DNA of 39,665 bases from Leptolyngbyaceae cyanobacterium RM1_406_9 (lineage in GTDB: Bacteria; Cyanobacteriota; Cyanobacteriia; Elainellales; Elainellaceae), in assembly GCA_012033355.1 (NCBI GenBank), contig JAAUQZ010000013.1:1-39665 (forward strand). The letters run 5' to 3'. Both the position numbers and the translations under genes were made by a program. Below the pieces are notes generated by a model, which made no database searches, was not told the origin of the DNA, and saw only the letters and a program-made list of their open reading frames with translations. This document shows, one piece after another, positions 26,366 through 33,829 of the stretch; position 1 is the stretch's first letter; every line of letters starts with the position of its first letter.

Positions 26366-26716
26366 TTAAGATTTGCGCGATTTGCGGCTGAAACGGGTTC
26401 CCAATTCTTCTACAACTGTATCGATGCCAATGCCACGACCATGAGTCTTGGCAGATTGATAAACTACCCTCGCTGAAGCATAGGCTTCATTTCCAGCAAC
26501 ATAGTAGGTATCTTCTAAAAGTTCATGGAGTTGCCCCAGAGATAGGAGAATCGGGTACAAACTCTCATACAAATTTACGGCTCGACGCATCTCATTAATG
26601 TCAAAAGAACGAGGCAGAAATTCATCATTGCGATTGGCAACTTCCATTGCTTTTTGCACAAAAATGCGGGTCTTATCGCCAATTTTAGGGAGCGATCGCC
26701 GCTCTGCTTGAGTCAG
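26366..26716 (-). CDS. Conserved cyanobacterial hypothetical protein, start codon uncertain
   Basis: Similarity to a family of cyanobacterial unknowns seems to begin upstream of the first standard start. The frame reads LTQAERRSLPKIGDKTRIF, then VQKAMEVANRNDEFLPRSFD, YPILLSLGQLHELLEDTYYV and a C-terminal RFSRKSRKS. The usual start would precede LTQ, but the available codons are ATT (26722) or CTG (26716). AGAGGAG lies 8 bases before CTG, so CTG initiation is plausible; GTG 26659 gives a 97-residue short form. It is all-helical, soluble and without membrane segments. Function is unknown. A lost ATG and a decaying gene is the alternative. Confidence 0.6.
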   Translation of the reverse strand: MTQAERRSLPKIGDKTRIFVQKAMEVANRNDEFLPRSFDINEMRRAVNLYESLYPILLSLGQLHELLEDTYYVAGNEAYASARVVYQSAKTHGRGIGIDTVVEELGTRFSRKSRKS

Positions 26717-26737
26717 GTTAATTACTCCTCTCCCGCC

Positions 26738-26788
26738 AAAAGATCAGGGATGCGCCCCCGCGTCGCGGGGGCACATCCCTGATCTTTT
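26738..26788. terminator. Large near-perfect palindrome (25-bp arms)
   Basis: Arms 26738-26762 and 26764-26788 pair at 24 of 25 positions around a single T, with CCCCCGCG/CGCGGGGG at the tip and AAAAGATC/GATCTTTT at the base. The T-run on one strand and A-run on the other give it terminator form in both directions. It sits just upstream of the gene at 26366-26716 and the hsdM remnant, so it may instead be a mobile hairpin repeat. Confidence 0.6.
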
Positions 26789-26837
26789 GTGCCTAATCTT
26801 TAACCGGGAAGGGAGTAAGAACGATAGCTTCTGGTGA

Positions 26838-27245
26838 ATGGTGGCGATCGCCAATCAACGTGCCAAGCGAGTCAAGGAACTGGAGACACAGATTCAAACC
26901 GTGAATGCGTCTCTGTTAGATTTCATGCCGAAGCCTCAGCAAACCAAGCTGAAGCAAGAAATAGCCGCTTTGAAAAAAGAGCAACAGCAAGTCCAGACAG
27001 AGGAACGGCAGCAGCGCGATCGCCAAAAGCAGGAACAGGCGACGGGAGACTCACTCTACTGGTACATTTACAATTTGGATCAGAAGAACCCCAACACCTA
27101 GACTGACTTTGAGCATTTGCCGCCAGAGCAGTTGGTTGCCAATATCTGGCAAAAAGAGCAGCGCATTCTGGAGATTTTGAGCGAAATTAAAGATGTGTTG
27201 CAGACAAAGCCCGTTGGTAAGGAGGACGCACAATGGCAAAAATGA
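26838..27245 (+). pseudogene. Type I restriction-modification methylase (hsdM), C-terminal remnant with internal stop
   Basis: Only the C-terminal tail of HsdM is present, about 130 residues. It includes the coiled-coil QIQTVNASLLDFMPKPQQTK, a Gln/Lys/Arg-rich helix, and LYWYIYNLDQKNPNT, which is characteristic of the end of HsdM. A TAG at 27099-27101 interrupts. The same frame continues TDFEHLPPEQLVANIWQKEQ and ILEILSEIKDVL to TGA at 27243-27245, so a CAG-to-TAG change is likely. The methyltransferase domain with its NPPY motif is absent. No methylase function is possible. The end overlaps the next gene by 13 bp. Confidence 0.72.
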
Positions 27246-27868
27246 TTGCCGTCACCGACGCAGTGAAAAGCTTATCGGAGATAGAGTCCCGCTTTGGGCT
27301 ACATCGGGCTGAAGATGAGCAGTTTTTTAGTGAGTGGCAGCAAGCGTTGCCAGATTTGAGTGAAGCCGAACGAACCAAACTACGGATTTTGAGACAGCGA
27401 TTGCTTTATCACCAGGTTAAGGGCGATTTGCTTGAAGGTTCGGTGATGTTGTTGGTAGCTTCACCCTTGCTGGAACTCCCTGGCTTTTATGATCCGCCGT
27501 TTCGGATGCAGGCAGAGGAAGGTATGGAAGTGACCGTTGCCGATGGTGAGGAAATTTTGCGCGGATGCATCGACGTGTTGATGATGCAGCAGCAGTTTTG
27601 GACGCTGGTGTTGGAGTCGAAGAAAGCCACCATTTCAACGCGATCGGCACTGCCCCAGGCGTTAGCCTACATGATGGCAACCCCCGATTCAGAAAAACCC
27701 CAGTACGGTATGTTGACCAATGGGGACGATATATTGTTTATCAAGCTGGTGCTTCAGCCAGAGAAACAGTACAGCCTGTCGCGGGTGTTTTCGCTTTACA
27801 CGCTCACTCAGGAATGGCAAGCCGCGTTGCAGGTGTTAAAGAAATTAGCGCAAATAGTTGCAATTTAG
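27233..27868 (+). CDS. PD-(D/E)xK nuclease-like protein of type I R-M loci
   Basis: 211 residues, with a strong AAGGAGG ribosome-binding site 9 bases before the ATG. The C-terminal half has a PD-(D/E)xK core: LRGCIDVLMMQQQFWTLVLE with Asp114, then ESK (Glu128, Lys130), and LPQALAYMMATP and YGMLTNGDDILFIKLV after it, as in HsdR_N-type domains. The first 60 residues form a helical region (SEAERTKLRILRQRLLYHQV). No helicase motor is fused. Cyanobacterial type I loci often carry such a small separate nuclease-like gene after hsdM. The last codons merge with a 26-bp repeat of the mntA/hepT junction, so the 3' end may be altered. Confidence 0.7.
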   Translation: MAKMIAVTDAVKSLSEIESRFGLHRAEDEQFFSEWQQALPDLSEAERTKLRILRQRLLYHQVKGDLLEGSVMLLVASPLLELPGFYDPPFRMQAEEGMEVTVADGEEILRGCIDVLMMQQQFWTLVLESKKATISTRSALPQALAYMMATPDSEKPQYGMLTNGDDILFIKLVLQPEKQYSLSRVFSLYTLTQEWQAALQVLKKLAQIVAI

Positions 27869-27892
27869 TGCAACTGTGATTTATGACGGAAC
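27867..27892. repeat. 26-bp fossil of the mntA/hepT junction, copy 1
   Basis: Identical over 26 bp to 28594-28619, where it forms the mntA 3' end and the hepT start. Here it lies directly after the stop of the PD-(D/E)xK gene and before UPF0175, out of context. It marks a duplication or recombination scar. Confidence 0.8.
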
Positions 27893-27916
27893 ATCATTCA
27901 TTCTGGAGAAACGGCA

Positions 27917-28135
27917 ATGAGTACTTTAACGATTGAATTACCTGCTGGAGTTTCAGCAGAGGAAGCTAAATTTTTAATGGCTGTCAAACTGTCTGAGACA
28001 GAAAAACTTTCGCTGGGTCAGACAGCAAAATTGGTAGGATATTCTAAATCAATTTTTATTGAGCTAGTGAGCAAATTAGGGGTTCCAGTTATAAATTACT
28101 CACCAGAAGATTTGGAGCAGGAGATGTTGCTTTAA
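27917..28135 (+). CDS. UPF0175-family antitoxin
   Basis: 72 residues: MSTLTIELPAGVSAEEAKF, LMAVKLSETEKLSLGQTAKL, VGYSKSIFIELVSKLGVPV. This matches the UPF0175 family, small helix-turn-helix-containing antitoxins that accompany DUF3368 PIN toxins. CTGGAGAAACG provides a ribosome-binding site. The stop overlaps the start of the next frame (TAATG), the usual coupling for the pair. Its toxin is truncated. Confidence 0.82.
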   Translation: MSTLTIELPAGVSAEEAKFLMAVKLSETEKLSLGQTAKLVGYSKSIFIELVSKLGVPVINYSPEDLEQEMLL

Positions 28136-28281
28136 TGGCAGACGTTGTAACCAACAGTTCTTGCTTAATTGGGCTAGAGCGAATTCAAAGACTAGAGTTG
28201 TTGTCTCAGGTATTTACATCAATTGTGATTCCTGAAGCTGTGCAGCAAGAAAAAGGATGTCTTGAAGGCACCGCCAACTAA
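28135..28281 (+). pseudogene. DUF3368-type PIN toxin, N-terminal stub
   Basis: 48 residues: MADVVTNSSCLIGLERIQRL, ELLSQVFTSIVIPEAVQQEK, then GCLEGTAN and stop. The VTNSSCLI strand (usually VxDSSPLI, so the first catalytic Asp is already replaced by Asn) and VIPEAVxxE are DUF3368 hallmarks. The family is normally about 155-165 residues. The rest is lost just before the mntA start. It should not be toxic. Confidence 0.75.
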
Positions 28282-28296
28282 CAGCGAGGAAGACAC

Positions 28297-28641
28297 ATGA
28301 CCGAACAACTATTCGATCGCCTGCACACATCACCAGAGGCACTGAGCCATTTCTGCAAGAGTCATCAAATTACTGAGTTCGCCCTGTTTGGCTCTGTTCT
28401 GCGAGATGATTTTCTCCCTGATAGCGATATTGATGTGTTGGTTACGTTTACACCTGATGCAAAAATTAGCCTGTTAGACCTAGTGGCGATTCAAGACCGT
28501 CTTTCAGACCTGTTTCAGCGATCGGTGGATTTAATTGAAAAACCAACCATTGAAGCCAGTCCGAACTGGATTCGCCGCCAAGAGATCTTGAAGAGTGCAA
28601 CTGTGATTTATGACGGAACGCGACAGAGCCAGCCTGCTTGA
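28297..28641 (+). CDS. MntA-type minimal nucleotidyltransferase (antitoxin of HepT)
   Basis: 114 residues with a good GAGGAAG ribosome-binding site. The polymerase-beta-like motif GSX10DXD is complete: Gly32-Ser33, then Asp44 and Asp46 in FGSVLRDDFLPDSDIDVLV. In studied systems MntA transfers AMP from ATP to a tyrosine near the HepT active site and so silences it. The 3' end overlaps hepT by 32 bp. This is the antitoxin-first order, and the pair appears intact amid damaged genes. Confidence 0.9.
   Translation: MTEQLFDRLHTSPEALSHFCKSHQITEFALFGSVLRDDFLPDSDIDVLVTFTPDAKISLLDLVAIQDRLSDLFQRSVDLIEKPTIEASPNWIRRQEILKSATVIYDGTRQSQPA
28594..28619. repeat. 26-bp repeat at the mntA/hepT junction, copy 2 (in place)
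   Basis: This is the functional copy. It encodes SATVIYDGT of MntA and, in another frame, the hepT start. It is identical to 27867-27892, 727 bp upstream. Confidence 0.8.
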
Positions 28642-28957
28642 TATCGCCCGATTTGCGGAAACAATCTTGCAATTAACCGCAGGAATGGACGAAGCAGCGT
28701 TTCAGGCAGATGTGCGGACTCAACTTGCCGTGTTGTATGAATTGACTGTTTTGGGTGAGGCAGTGAAGCGTCTATCGCAGGAATTCCGCGATCGCCATCC
28801 TGACATTCCCTGGAGAAATATGGCAGGAATGCGCGACAAGCTAATCCACGATTATGATCGCGTGGACGCTAGACGAGTCTGGGAAGTCGTCACTACAAGC
28901 CTTCCTGACCTATTGAACAAAATTGATCCTCTGCTACCAAAAGAGGGGAACGCATGA
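28610..28957 (+). CDS. HepT-type (HEPN, DUF86) ribonuclease toxin
   Basis: 115 residues, all-helical. The HEPN RNase motif RX4HXY is intact: Arg75, His80 and Tyr82 in RDKLIHDYDRV. The tyrosine is the kind of residue adenylylated by MntA in characterised pairs. It starts inside mntA (32-bp overlap) and ends overlapping the hsdS frame by 4 bp (ATGA). It therefore sits within the former hsd operon and is transcribed with it. It should cleave RNA when MntA is lost. Confidence 0.9.
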   Translation: MTERDRASLLDIARFAETILQLTAGMDEAAFQADVRTQLAVLYELTVLGEAVKRLSQEFRDRHPDIPWRNMAGMRDKLIHDYDRVDARRVWEVVTTSLPDLLNKIDPLLPKEGNA

Positions 28958-29436
28958 TGACAGCGGCGATCGCTACAGCCTATCCAATGGTTCCTTTAGG
29001 CAGACTTTTAACAAGACAGAAAGAGGAAGTTTTTATTCAAGAGCTAGAAAGTTATGCTCGTATAACTATCCGTATGAATGGACAAGGAATCACTCTTAAA
29101 GATTATGTTTTAGGAAGTCAAATCGGAACTAAGAAACAATTCATTGCCCGTTCTGGACAACTTGTTTTATCTAGAATAGATGCTCGTAATGGAGCATTCG
29201 GCATATTACCAGATGAATGTGATAACGCTATTATTACTGGAAATTTTTGAGCTTTTGATATCGATCAAAAGCGTTTAAACCCGAAGTACTTTAACTACTT
29301 AACTAAAACCTCTCTTTTCATTGACTTTTGCATCAGGGCTAGTTCTGGTACTACAAATAGATTGTACTTACAGGAAGCAGAATTTCTAAAGCAGCAAATC
29401 CCCCTACCACCGATCGCAGAACAACGGCGCATTGTG
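28954..29436 (+). pseudogene. Type I R-M specificity subunit (hsdS), half-gene with internal stop
   Basis: The frame starts MMTAAIATAYPMVPLGRLLT and encodes one target-recognition domain: IRMNGQGITLKDYVLGSQIG, FIARSGQLVLSRIDARNGAF, DECDNAIITGNF. A TGA at 29248-29250 then interrupts. The same frame goes on AFDIDQKRLNPKYFNYLTKT, SSGTTNRLYLQEAEF and the typical domain end IPLPPIAEQRRIV. NF-stop-AFD corresponds to the family NFW, so TGG mutated to TGA. After RRIV the coiled-coil spacer and second recognition domain are missing, replaced by the 3' end of the Uma2 gene. Not functional. Confidence 0.78.
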
Positions 29437-29437
29437 G

Positions 29438-30031
29438 TTAGGAGAGTCGTTCCACATCCTCATATAGCAGCGATAGTGGAAACGTTAGCCTAACGCTAGT
29501 CAACTCCACTTCACAAGCTTCTGTCTCTGCGTCAGAATCTTCGATCGCAAACTGAAATAGCTCCCAATTACCCCGTTCGTTCAGGCGATAACATTCCACA
29601 CTGGGGCGATCGGGGTCAATCAGCAAATATTCTCGTAGGGTCTCAATCCGTCGATATTGGCGAAACTTTTCTCCCCGGTCTACCGCCTCCGTGCTGGGCG
29701 ATAACACTTCTGCCACCAGGCAAGGATAGCGAATAAATTGACGGGCAGCGCGATCGCGCTCATCGCAAGTCACTGATACATCTGCATAGTGAAACGGGCC
29801 TTGCTCTGAAACCGCAATCTTTGCATCGCTGGTTAACACTTTACACCCCTTTCCCCGCAAATGCGCCTTCAGCACCGATGCCAAATTCACCGCTACCTGG
29901 TTGTGAGGAATGGTGCCTCCAGTCATGGCAACCACTTCCCCATGCAGGTATTCATAGCGCAGCGGTTGAGATTCCTCCCACACCAAGTATTCCTGCGGAG
30001 ACATTCGAGGAAACCCTGAATTCGCAATCAT
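29438..30031 (-). CDS. Uma2 family (DUF820) endonuclease-like protein
   Basis: 197 residues. The Uma2 pattern is complete: MSPQEYLVWEESQPLRYEYL, then HGEVVAMTGGTIPHNQV, HYADVSVTCDERDR with the metal-binding Asp84, and VAEVLSPSTEAVDRGEKFRQ with Glu108, a PD-(D/E)xK fold. These families are strongly expanded in cyanobacteria; their true substrate is not known. It is convergent with the hsdS remnant, and its stop coincides with the point where hsdS similarity ends. Confidence 0.88.
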   Translation of the reverse strand: MIANSGFPRMSPQEYLVWEESQPLRYEYLHGEVVAMTGGTIPHNQVAVNLASVLKAHLRGKGCKVLTSDAKIAVSEQGPFHYADVSVTCDERDRAARQFIRYPCLVAEVLSPSTEAVDRGEKFRQYRRIETLREYLLIDPDRPSVECYRLNERGNWELFQFAIEDSDAETEACEVELTSVRLTFPLSLLYEDVERLS

Positions 30032-30225
30032 CGCGCCTTTGCCCTCGTCAGTTGCCTGTTTTGACTTTAGCCAACCTTTCGATACGAGTAAACATCCTTG
30101 ATGCCTTCATTCTCAACAATAGGGAGAAGACGAGTGGCTCTAAGGGGTGAAGTCAGATGAAATTACCGAGTCATTACTGTTGGCGATCGCCCTCAGCAAG
30201 TAACATTTACAGTTTAAGGAAGCCG

Positions 30226-31005
30226 TTATTGAAACTTCAAGAGAACTTGTTTTGCCAGTTGGATTTGGTCGGGGCTGAAGGCGGCTCGTTTTAGGTCAAG
30301 GTCGAGGAAGGTGCGATCGCCAAATCGACTATCCAATCTCAACACTTGCTGATAGGTTTGTCCGGCTTGAGACAGGTCGCCTTTGCTGTGGTGGGCGATC
30401 GCCAGTGCAACTAGTGGATGAGGGTTCGTTGGCTCTAGCTCGGCGGCACGGGTAGCAGTGGCGATCGCCCAATCATGTTGCTGCATTCGCTGGTAGGTGA
30501 GGCTGAGATTGTAGTAGGCAATTTCGTTGTCGGGCTGAAGGGCGGCGGCCCAGGTATGAGTGACAGCGGCGGCGGGCAGATCGCCACTGACCAGGTAAAC
30601 GATTCCCAGAGCGTTGAGGGTGGGAACATCCTGCGGGTTCAGGTAAAACGCCATTAGTAGCGCGTTGGCGGCTTCGGCTTCTTGCCCGGACAGGTGTAGC
30701 GTCCAGCCTAACAGCACTCGTCCGGATACGTTATGTGGCTCCAGTTCGACGGCTTTTTGGAGGGAGGCGATCGCCTCTGGAAACTGTTCCTGCTGCCGAT
30801 ACGCCAACCCCTGCTGCCGATATTCGCCCGCTGAGGTTGCCCAAATGGGCGGAGCTACAAACCAACTCATAGATGCCAAAAGTATGAGCAGATATTTGGG
30901 GCGGTGAAGTTTTGGAGTGAAGCTCCCGTTTGTTTTGCCTGGATGGGTTACTGGATAGAAGGGAATTGCTTGTAATTTAGTAAATAACTTAATGAAATTA
31001 TTCAT
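30226..31005 (-). CDS. Tetratricopeptide-repeat protein, secreted or membrane-anchored
   Basis: 259 residues. A hydrophobic segment around 38-55 (KYLLILLASMSWFVAPPIWA) after a basic N-terminus suggests a signal peptide with a late start; a start closer to it cannot be excluded. About five TPR units follow, for example EYRQQGLAYRQQEQFPEAIA, LGWTLHLSGQEAEAANALLM, LNALGIVYLVSGDLPAAAVT, YYNLSLTYQRMQQHDWAIAT and LVALAIAHHSKGDLSQAGQT. Such arrays serve as protein-protein scaffolds; the partner is unknown. It lies 100 bp downstream of ygfZ on the same strand. Confidence 0.85.
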   Translation of the reverse strand: MNNFIKLFTKLQAIPFYPVTHPGKTNGSFTPKLHRPKYLLILLASMSWFVAPPIWATSAGEYRQQGLAYRQQEQFPEAIASLQKAVELEPHNVSGRVLLGWTLHLSGQEAEAANALLMAFYLNPQDVPTLNALGIVYLVSGDLPAAAVTHTWAAALQPDNEIAYYNLSLTYQRMQQHDWAIATATRAAELEPTNPHPLVALAIAHHSKGDLSQAGQTYQQVLRLDSRFGDRTFLDLDLKRAAFSPDQIQLAKQVLLKFQ

Positions 31006-31070
31006 CTTTTAGAGCAATTCTCCTTGAGTGGATTTTGAGAGGCAGAGCCTCCAAATAAACTCTGGTGGAA

Positions 31071-31090
31071 CAAGGGACCTAAGCCCCTTG
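31071..31090 (-). terminator. Short hairpin after ygfZ
   Basis: CAAGGG (31071-31076) pairs with CCCTTG (31085-31090) just after the ygfZ stop and before the TPR gene. The stem is 6 bp with no clear T-run, so it is a weak candidate for attenuation between the two genes. Confidence 0.3.
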
Positions 31091-31105
31091 CTCAGTGCAA
31101 CTTCA

Positions 31106-32197
31106 TTAAGGTTCAGTATTAGTGCGATCGCGGGTCAACAAAGGTAAGTCCACAATCTCCCCTGTTCCAGATCCAACAGTGACCGTTAGCCCCGCTCCGC
31201 CTGCCTTAGTGCGAACATAGGCCAGTCCAAACAATCCTGCTTCAGTTTCGGTGAGGCTGGTGAGCTTACCCACTTTTTCTGCACCCACTAGCAATGGTTC
31301 ACCCAGAGGAGCGGGTTGACTTAGACGCACCCCCCAAAGCTGCTGTTTTAAGCCTTTGTAGGTGTCGAGGCGGGCGATCGTTTCTTGCCCGATGTAGCAA
31401 CCCTTGCTGAACGAGATAGTGTGCCACAGTCCTGCTTCTAGCGGGTTGTAGTCTTCTGTTAGTTCAGCGTCGGGCATGGGGCGGCCTTGCTCAATTCGCA
31501 GGCGTTCCCAAAGCTGTTCACCTAGCGGCAGTGCGCCCGCCGTAGTGAGTTGTTGCCACAGATTAGCTGCCTGCTCACGGTTCACGATTAGCGTATACCC
31601 TGGTGTCGCTAAGCCGCTGCCAGTAGCAATTCGGGTTTCAATTCCAGCAAGATTGACTAAATGATGAGTTGCGTGGGGGTGGGCGATGCGAGACGGCTCA
31701 CTTGGGGCGATCGCCTCATCCAGTCCAAGTTTCTGCAACAGCGCATCACTTTCAGTTCCCAGGAGGCTAAGGGCGGCGGTAGAGTCGGTCACGTCCTTGA
31801 GATCTACCTGGTCGGCAAAAAAGATAAACCGATCCATCCACTGCATTAAGTGCTGGCGACGGTTAGGGGAAACCAGCAGCAGAACGGCATCTTCTAGCGC
31901 GTAGGCGGTTACAAGGTCAACGGTACGTCCGGTAGAGGTGACAAATACCGTGTCGCAGCCTTGCCCAGGCTGGAGGCGATTGAAGTCGTTGGTGGTTTGG
32001 TTATGTAAAAAGCGGATTCGGTCTGCACCAGAAATCAGGATGCGCCCCCAGTGAGAGCGATCGCACACTGCCACGCCTGCCCGTACTGCCTGAAGCGCTG
32101 CGGACTCATTGCTAAAGTGACTGGGCACTGAAGTCCCTGCGATTTCAGTCAATACTGCACCCGCTGCCGCCTGGAGGTTCTGTAATTCCTGATTCAT
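31106..32197 (-). CDS. ygfZ: YgfZ/GcvT-like folate-binding protein (Fe-S cluster maturation)
   Basis: 363 residues of the GcvT-like fold. The signature KGCYIGQE is at 265-272, with the conserved Cys of the YgfZ family; RIRFLHNQTTNDFNRLQPGQ near residue 60 is also typical. YgfZ uses tetrahydrofolate and supports assembly or repair of certain [4Fe-4S] enzymes such as radical-SAM proteins. No glycine-cleavage genes are nearby, supporting YgfZ rather than GcvT. The ATG at 32197 starts MNQELQNLQAAAGAVLTEIA. Confidence 0.92.
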   Translation of the reverse strand: MNQELQNLQAAAGAVLTEIAGTSVPSHFSNESAALQAVRAGVAVCDRSHWGRILISGADRIRFLHNQTTNDFNRLQPGQGCDTVFVTSTGRTVDLVTAYALEDAVLLLVSPNRRQHLMQWMDRFIFFADQVDLKDVTDSTAALSLLGTESDALLQKLGLDEAIAPSEPSRIAHPHATHHLVNLAGIETRIATGSGLATPGYTLIVNREQAANLWQQLTTAGALPLGEQLWERLRIEQGRPMPDAELTEDYNPLEAGLWHTISFSKGCYIGQETIARLDTYKGLKQQLWGVRLSQPAPLGEPLLVGAEKVGKLTSLTETEAGLFGLAYVRTKAGGAGLTVTVGSGTGEIVDLPLLTRDRTNTEP

Positions 32198-32245
32198 ACT
32201 TTCTTGCGCCTGCGACTACCTGTTTAGATCTTACCGAGTTCCGCC

Positions 32246-32279
32246 CTCTTATAGAGCAAACACTCTTATAGAGCAAACG
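32246..32279. repeat. Tandem 17-bp duplication upstream of ygfZ
   Basis: CTCTTATAGAGCAAACA is followed immediately by CTCTTATAGAGCAAACG, two tandem 17-bp units with one difference. Each unit has the small palindrome CTCTTATAGAG. The location 50-80 bp upstream of the ygfZ start puts them in the likely promoter, so they could be an operator, but there is no direct evidence. Confidence 0.6.
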
Positions 32280-32307
32280 GCAGAGCAGACAGCGTTTGTT
32301 CCTACGA

Positions 32308-32808
32308 TTAGGGAGCGACAGGTAACTCATCAAAAATCTGACCGACAAACTGTTGCGCTTTTGCGTCTAGTCGCTGCCAGTCTACGTTGCCCGTTTCGTC
32401 GAGCAGGCTAGTGTCAATTTCGACCGTTTCAGTCTCACCTGACTCAAGCTGAGCGTAGTTGCAAAAACAAATTTGATAACAGAGTTGCCACAAATCGATA
32501 TTAATTTGATGGTTGTGCTTTTGCAGACACAGTTCATAACCTGGATAAGGTTGAGGCAATCGAGCTAATTGTTCTTCAATATCAACAGCCTGTGCTGGTG
32601 TAGCGCTGGCTAATTGCTGTTGCAGGTGAAGGGCGATCGCCTTTGTCTCTTCTGGAACTCCCTCAGCCCAAACCTGCACATCTCGATAGGTGCCCTTCCA
32701 GGAAGACTGCTCTAGCTGTTTACGAATATTATCAATCACTCGAATAAAAGCAGGCTGCATTAATAGCTCAGCCTGTTGCCACGTTTCAGGGTTGTCAAAT
32801 TTTGGCAT
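32308..32808 (-). CDS. Conserved hypothetical protein
   Basis: 166 residues, soluble and acidic. Features are MPKFDNPETWQQAELLMQPA, FIRVIDNIRKQLEQSSWKGT, QPYPGYELCLQKHNHQINID, LWQLCYQICFCNYAQLE with a CYQICFC cysteine cluster, and a C-terminal NVDWQRLDAKAQQFVGQIF. It looks like a conserved cyanobacterial protein of unknown function. The cysteines could bind a metal, but spacing does not match a motif I know. No paralogue or operon partner clarifies the role. Confidence 0.7.
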   Translation of the reverse strand: MPKFDNPETWQQAELLMQPAFIRVIDNIRKQLEQSSWKGTYRDVQVWAEGVPEETKAIALHLQQQLASATPAQAVDIEEQLARLPQPYPGYELCLQKHNHQINIDLWQLCYQICFCNYAQLESGETETVEIDTSLLDETGNVDWQRLDAKAQQFVGQIFDELPVAP

Positions 32809-33393
32809 ACCTGACAGGACGGTAGCATTAAAGAGTTTTACTAGAAAAATACTCTCATAATCCGCTCGTCTTGCAACTGGTCTGAGACTGCTATTGCAAT
32901 TTTGTTAATTATTTCTCATCGATTATCCTCGTTACTAAGCTCTGGTGTGGGAAGGGCACCCTGGAGATGTTGCTGAATAGGGATATGTATACTCCAAACC
33001 GCCCTCACCCTAAATGTCTCTCCCGCAGGAGCTACTTTAAGCGCGAAGCGCTGTAAGAAGAAGAGAGCCAGCTCGGAAGTCCCCCTTGTCAAGCTACCAT
33101 GTACACACAAGTCGGGTCTGACTTCGTTTGAGTCCTTTTCGCCCCCTAAATTCCCCAATTCTGTGGACTTTGAGCCGTTTAGAGCGCTCTACGGAAACGG
33201 GTTGAGGCTCGGAAGTCCCCCAAACTTAGGGGGTTAGGGGGCACAATGCAGGATGTTGAGCTTGATACAGGAGATGTGTGTACACGGTAGCCCTTTGGGG
33301 GAGAAGGAGTTGGGGAATGAGAGTAGACACTTACCCTTACATCTACACCTTGCATCTACACCTTGCGTCAAGAACTAACGGCAAAAGCCAACC
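32809..33393. other. Repeat-rich intergenic region with MITE-like element
   Basis: 585 bp without a credible gene; the antisense frame at 32916-33158 is low-quality. It contains a MITE-like element (33079-33302) and, inside that, CCCCC-N-GGGGG hairpins around 33215-33240. TCGGAAGTCCCCC occurs twice (33073 and about 33209). ACATCTACACCTTG-like repeats are near 33341-33366. Confidence 0.5.
33079..33302. mobile_element. MITE-like element with terminal inverted repeats, no transposase
   Basis: Left GCTACCATGTACACACA (33093-33109) and right TGTGTGTACACGGTAGC (33275-33291) are inverted repeats with one mismatch of 17. Outside them, TCCCCC on the left and GGGGGA on the right extend the inversion to about 30 bp. 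The interior (about 165 bp) has no frame of note. This is the form of a non-autonomous element moved by a transposase encoded elsewhere. No target-site duplication was identified. Confidence 0.6.
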
Positions 33394-33588
33394 CTAATCA
33401 ACCTTGCCAACTGCTTTATTTACATCTGCTGGAGTTTCAAACTCTTTGTCGGGCAGTTGATCTAGCACTGAAATAACATTTTCATCAGCTCCATGTTCCT
33501 TAGCGTGTTTAATCAAGTTCTCTTTGTTGACAGGATAGTCGATGCCTTTAAGATGCTTTTGTAATTGAATTGGATTGACAGAAGCCAT
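33394..33588 (-). CDS. DUF2795 domain protein
   Basis: 64 residues from ATG 33588, preceded by AGGGAG 6 bases upstream; the longer frame to 33672 has no such support. MASVNPIQLQKHLKGIDYPV, then NKENLIKHAKEHGADENVIS and VLDQLPDKEFETPADVNKAV, is the DUF2795 pattern, a small helical domain common in stress- or desiccation-linked proteins. Function is unknown. Confidence 0.85.
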   Translation of the reverse strand: MASVNPIQLQKHLKGIDYPVNKENLIKHAKEHGADENVISVLDQLPDKEFETPADVNKAVGKVD

Positions 33589-33829
33589 TGTTTTCTCCCT
33601 ATGTGCTGAAGCGGATAAAGATAACCAAACATGGATCGTATGGTTATTGGGAGAATGTAACCTCAGGCTCAAGATTCAGCTTGGGTGAGAGCTTTTTCTG
33701 CCTGAGGATGGAGGCTTCACCGTCATCTACTGATGAAGTTTACAAAACTCGCTAATGGCGCTAGCGGAGTTGGATAAAACTCTCCCAATGTCAGAGGTTA
33801 ACTCGCTAATCAATTTTTAACGTGGAAGC

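Noticed and set aside
32246-32279. CRISPR-like tandem repeat
   Set aside because: Only two directly adjacent 17-bp units with no spacers; not a CRISPR array.
32916-33158. 80-residue minus-strand frame in the repeat-rich gap
   Set aside because: It spans the terminal repeat of the MITE-like element and has no coding signature.
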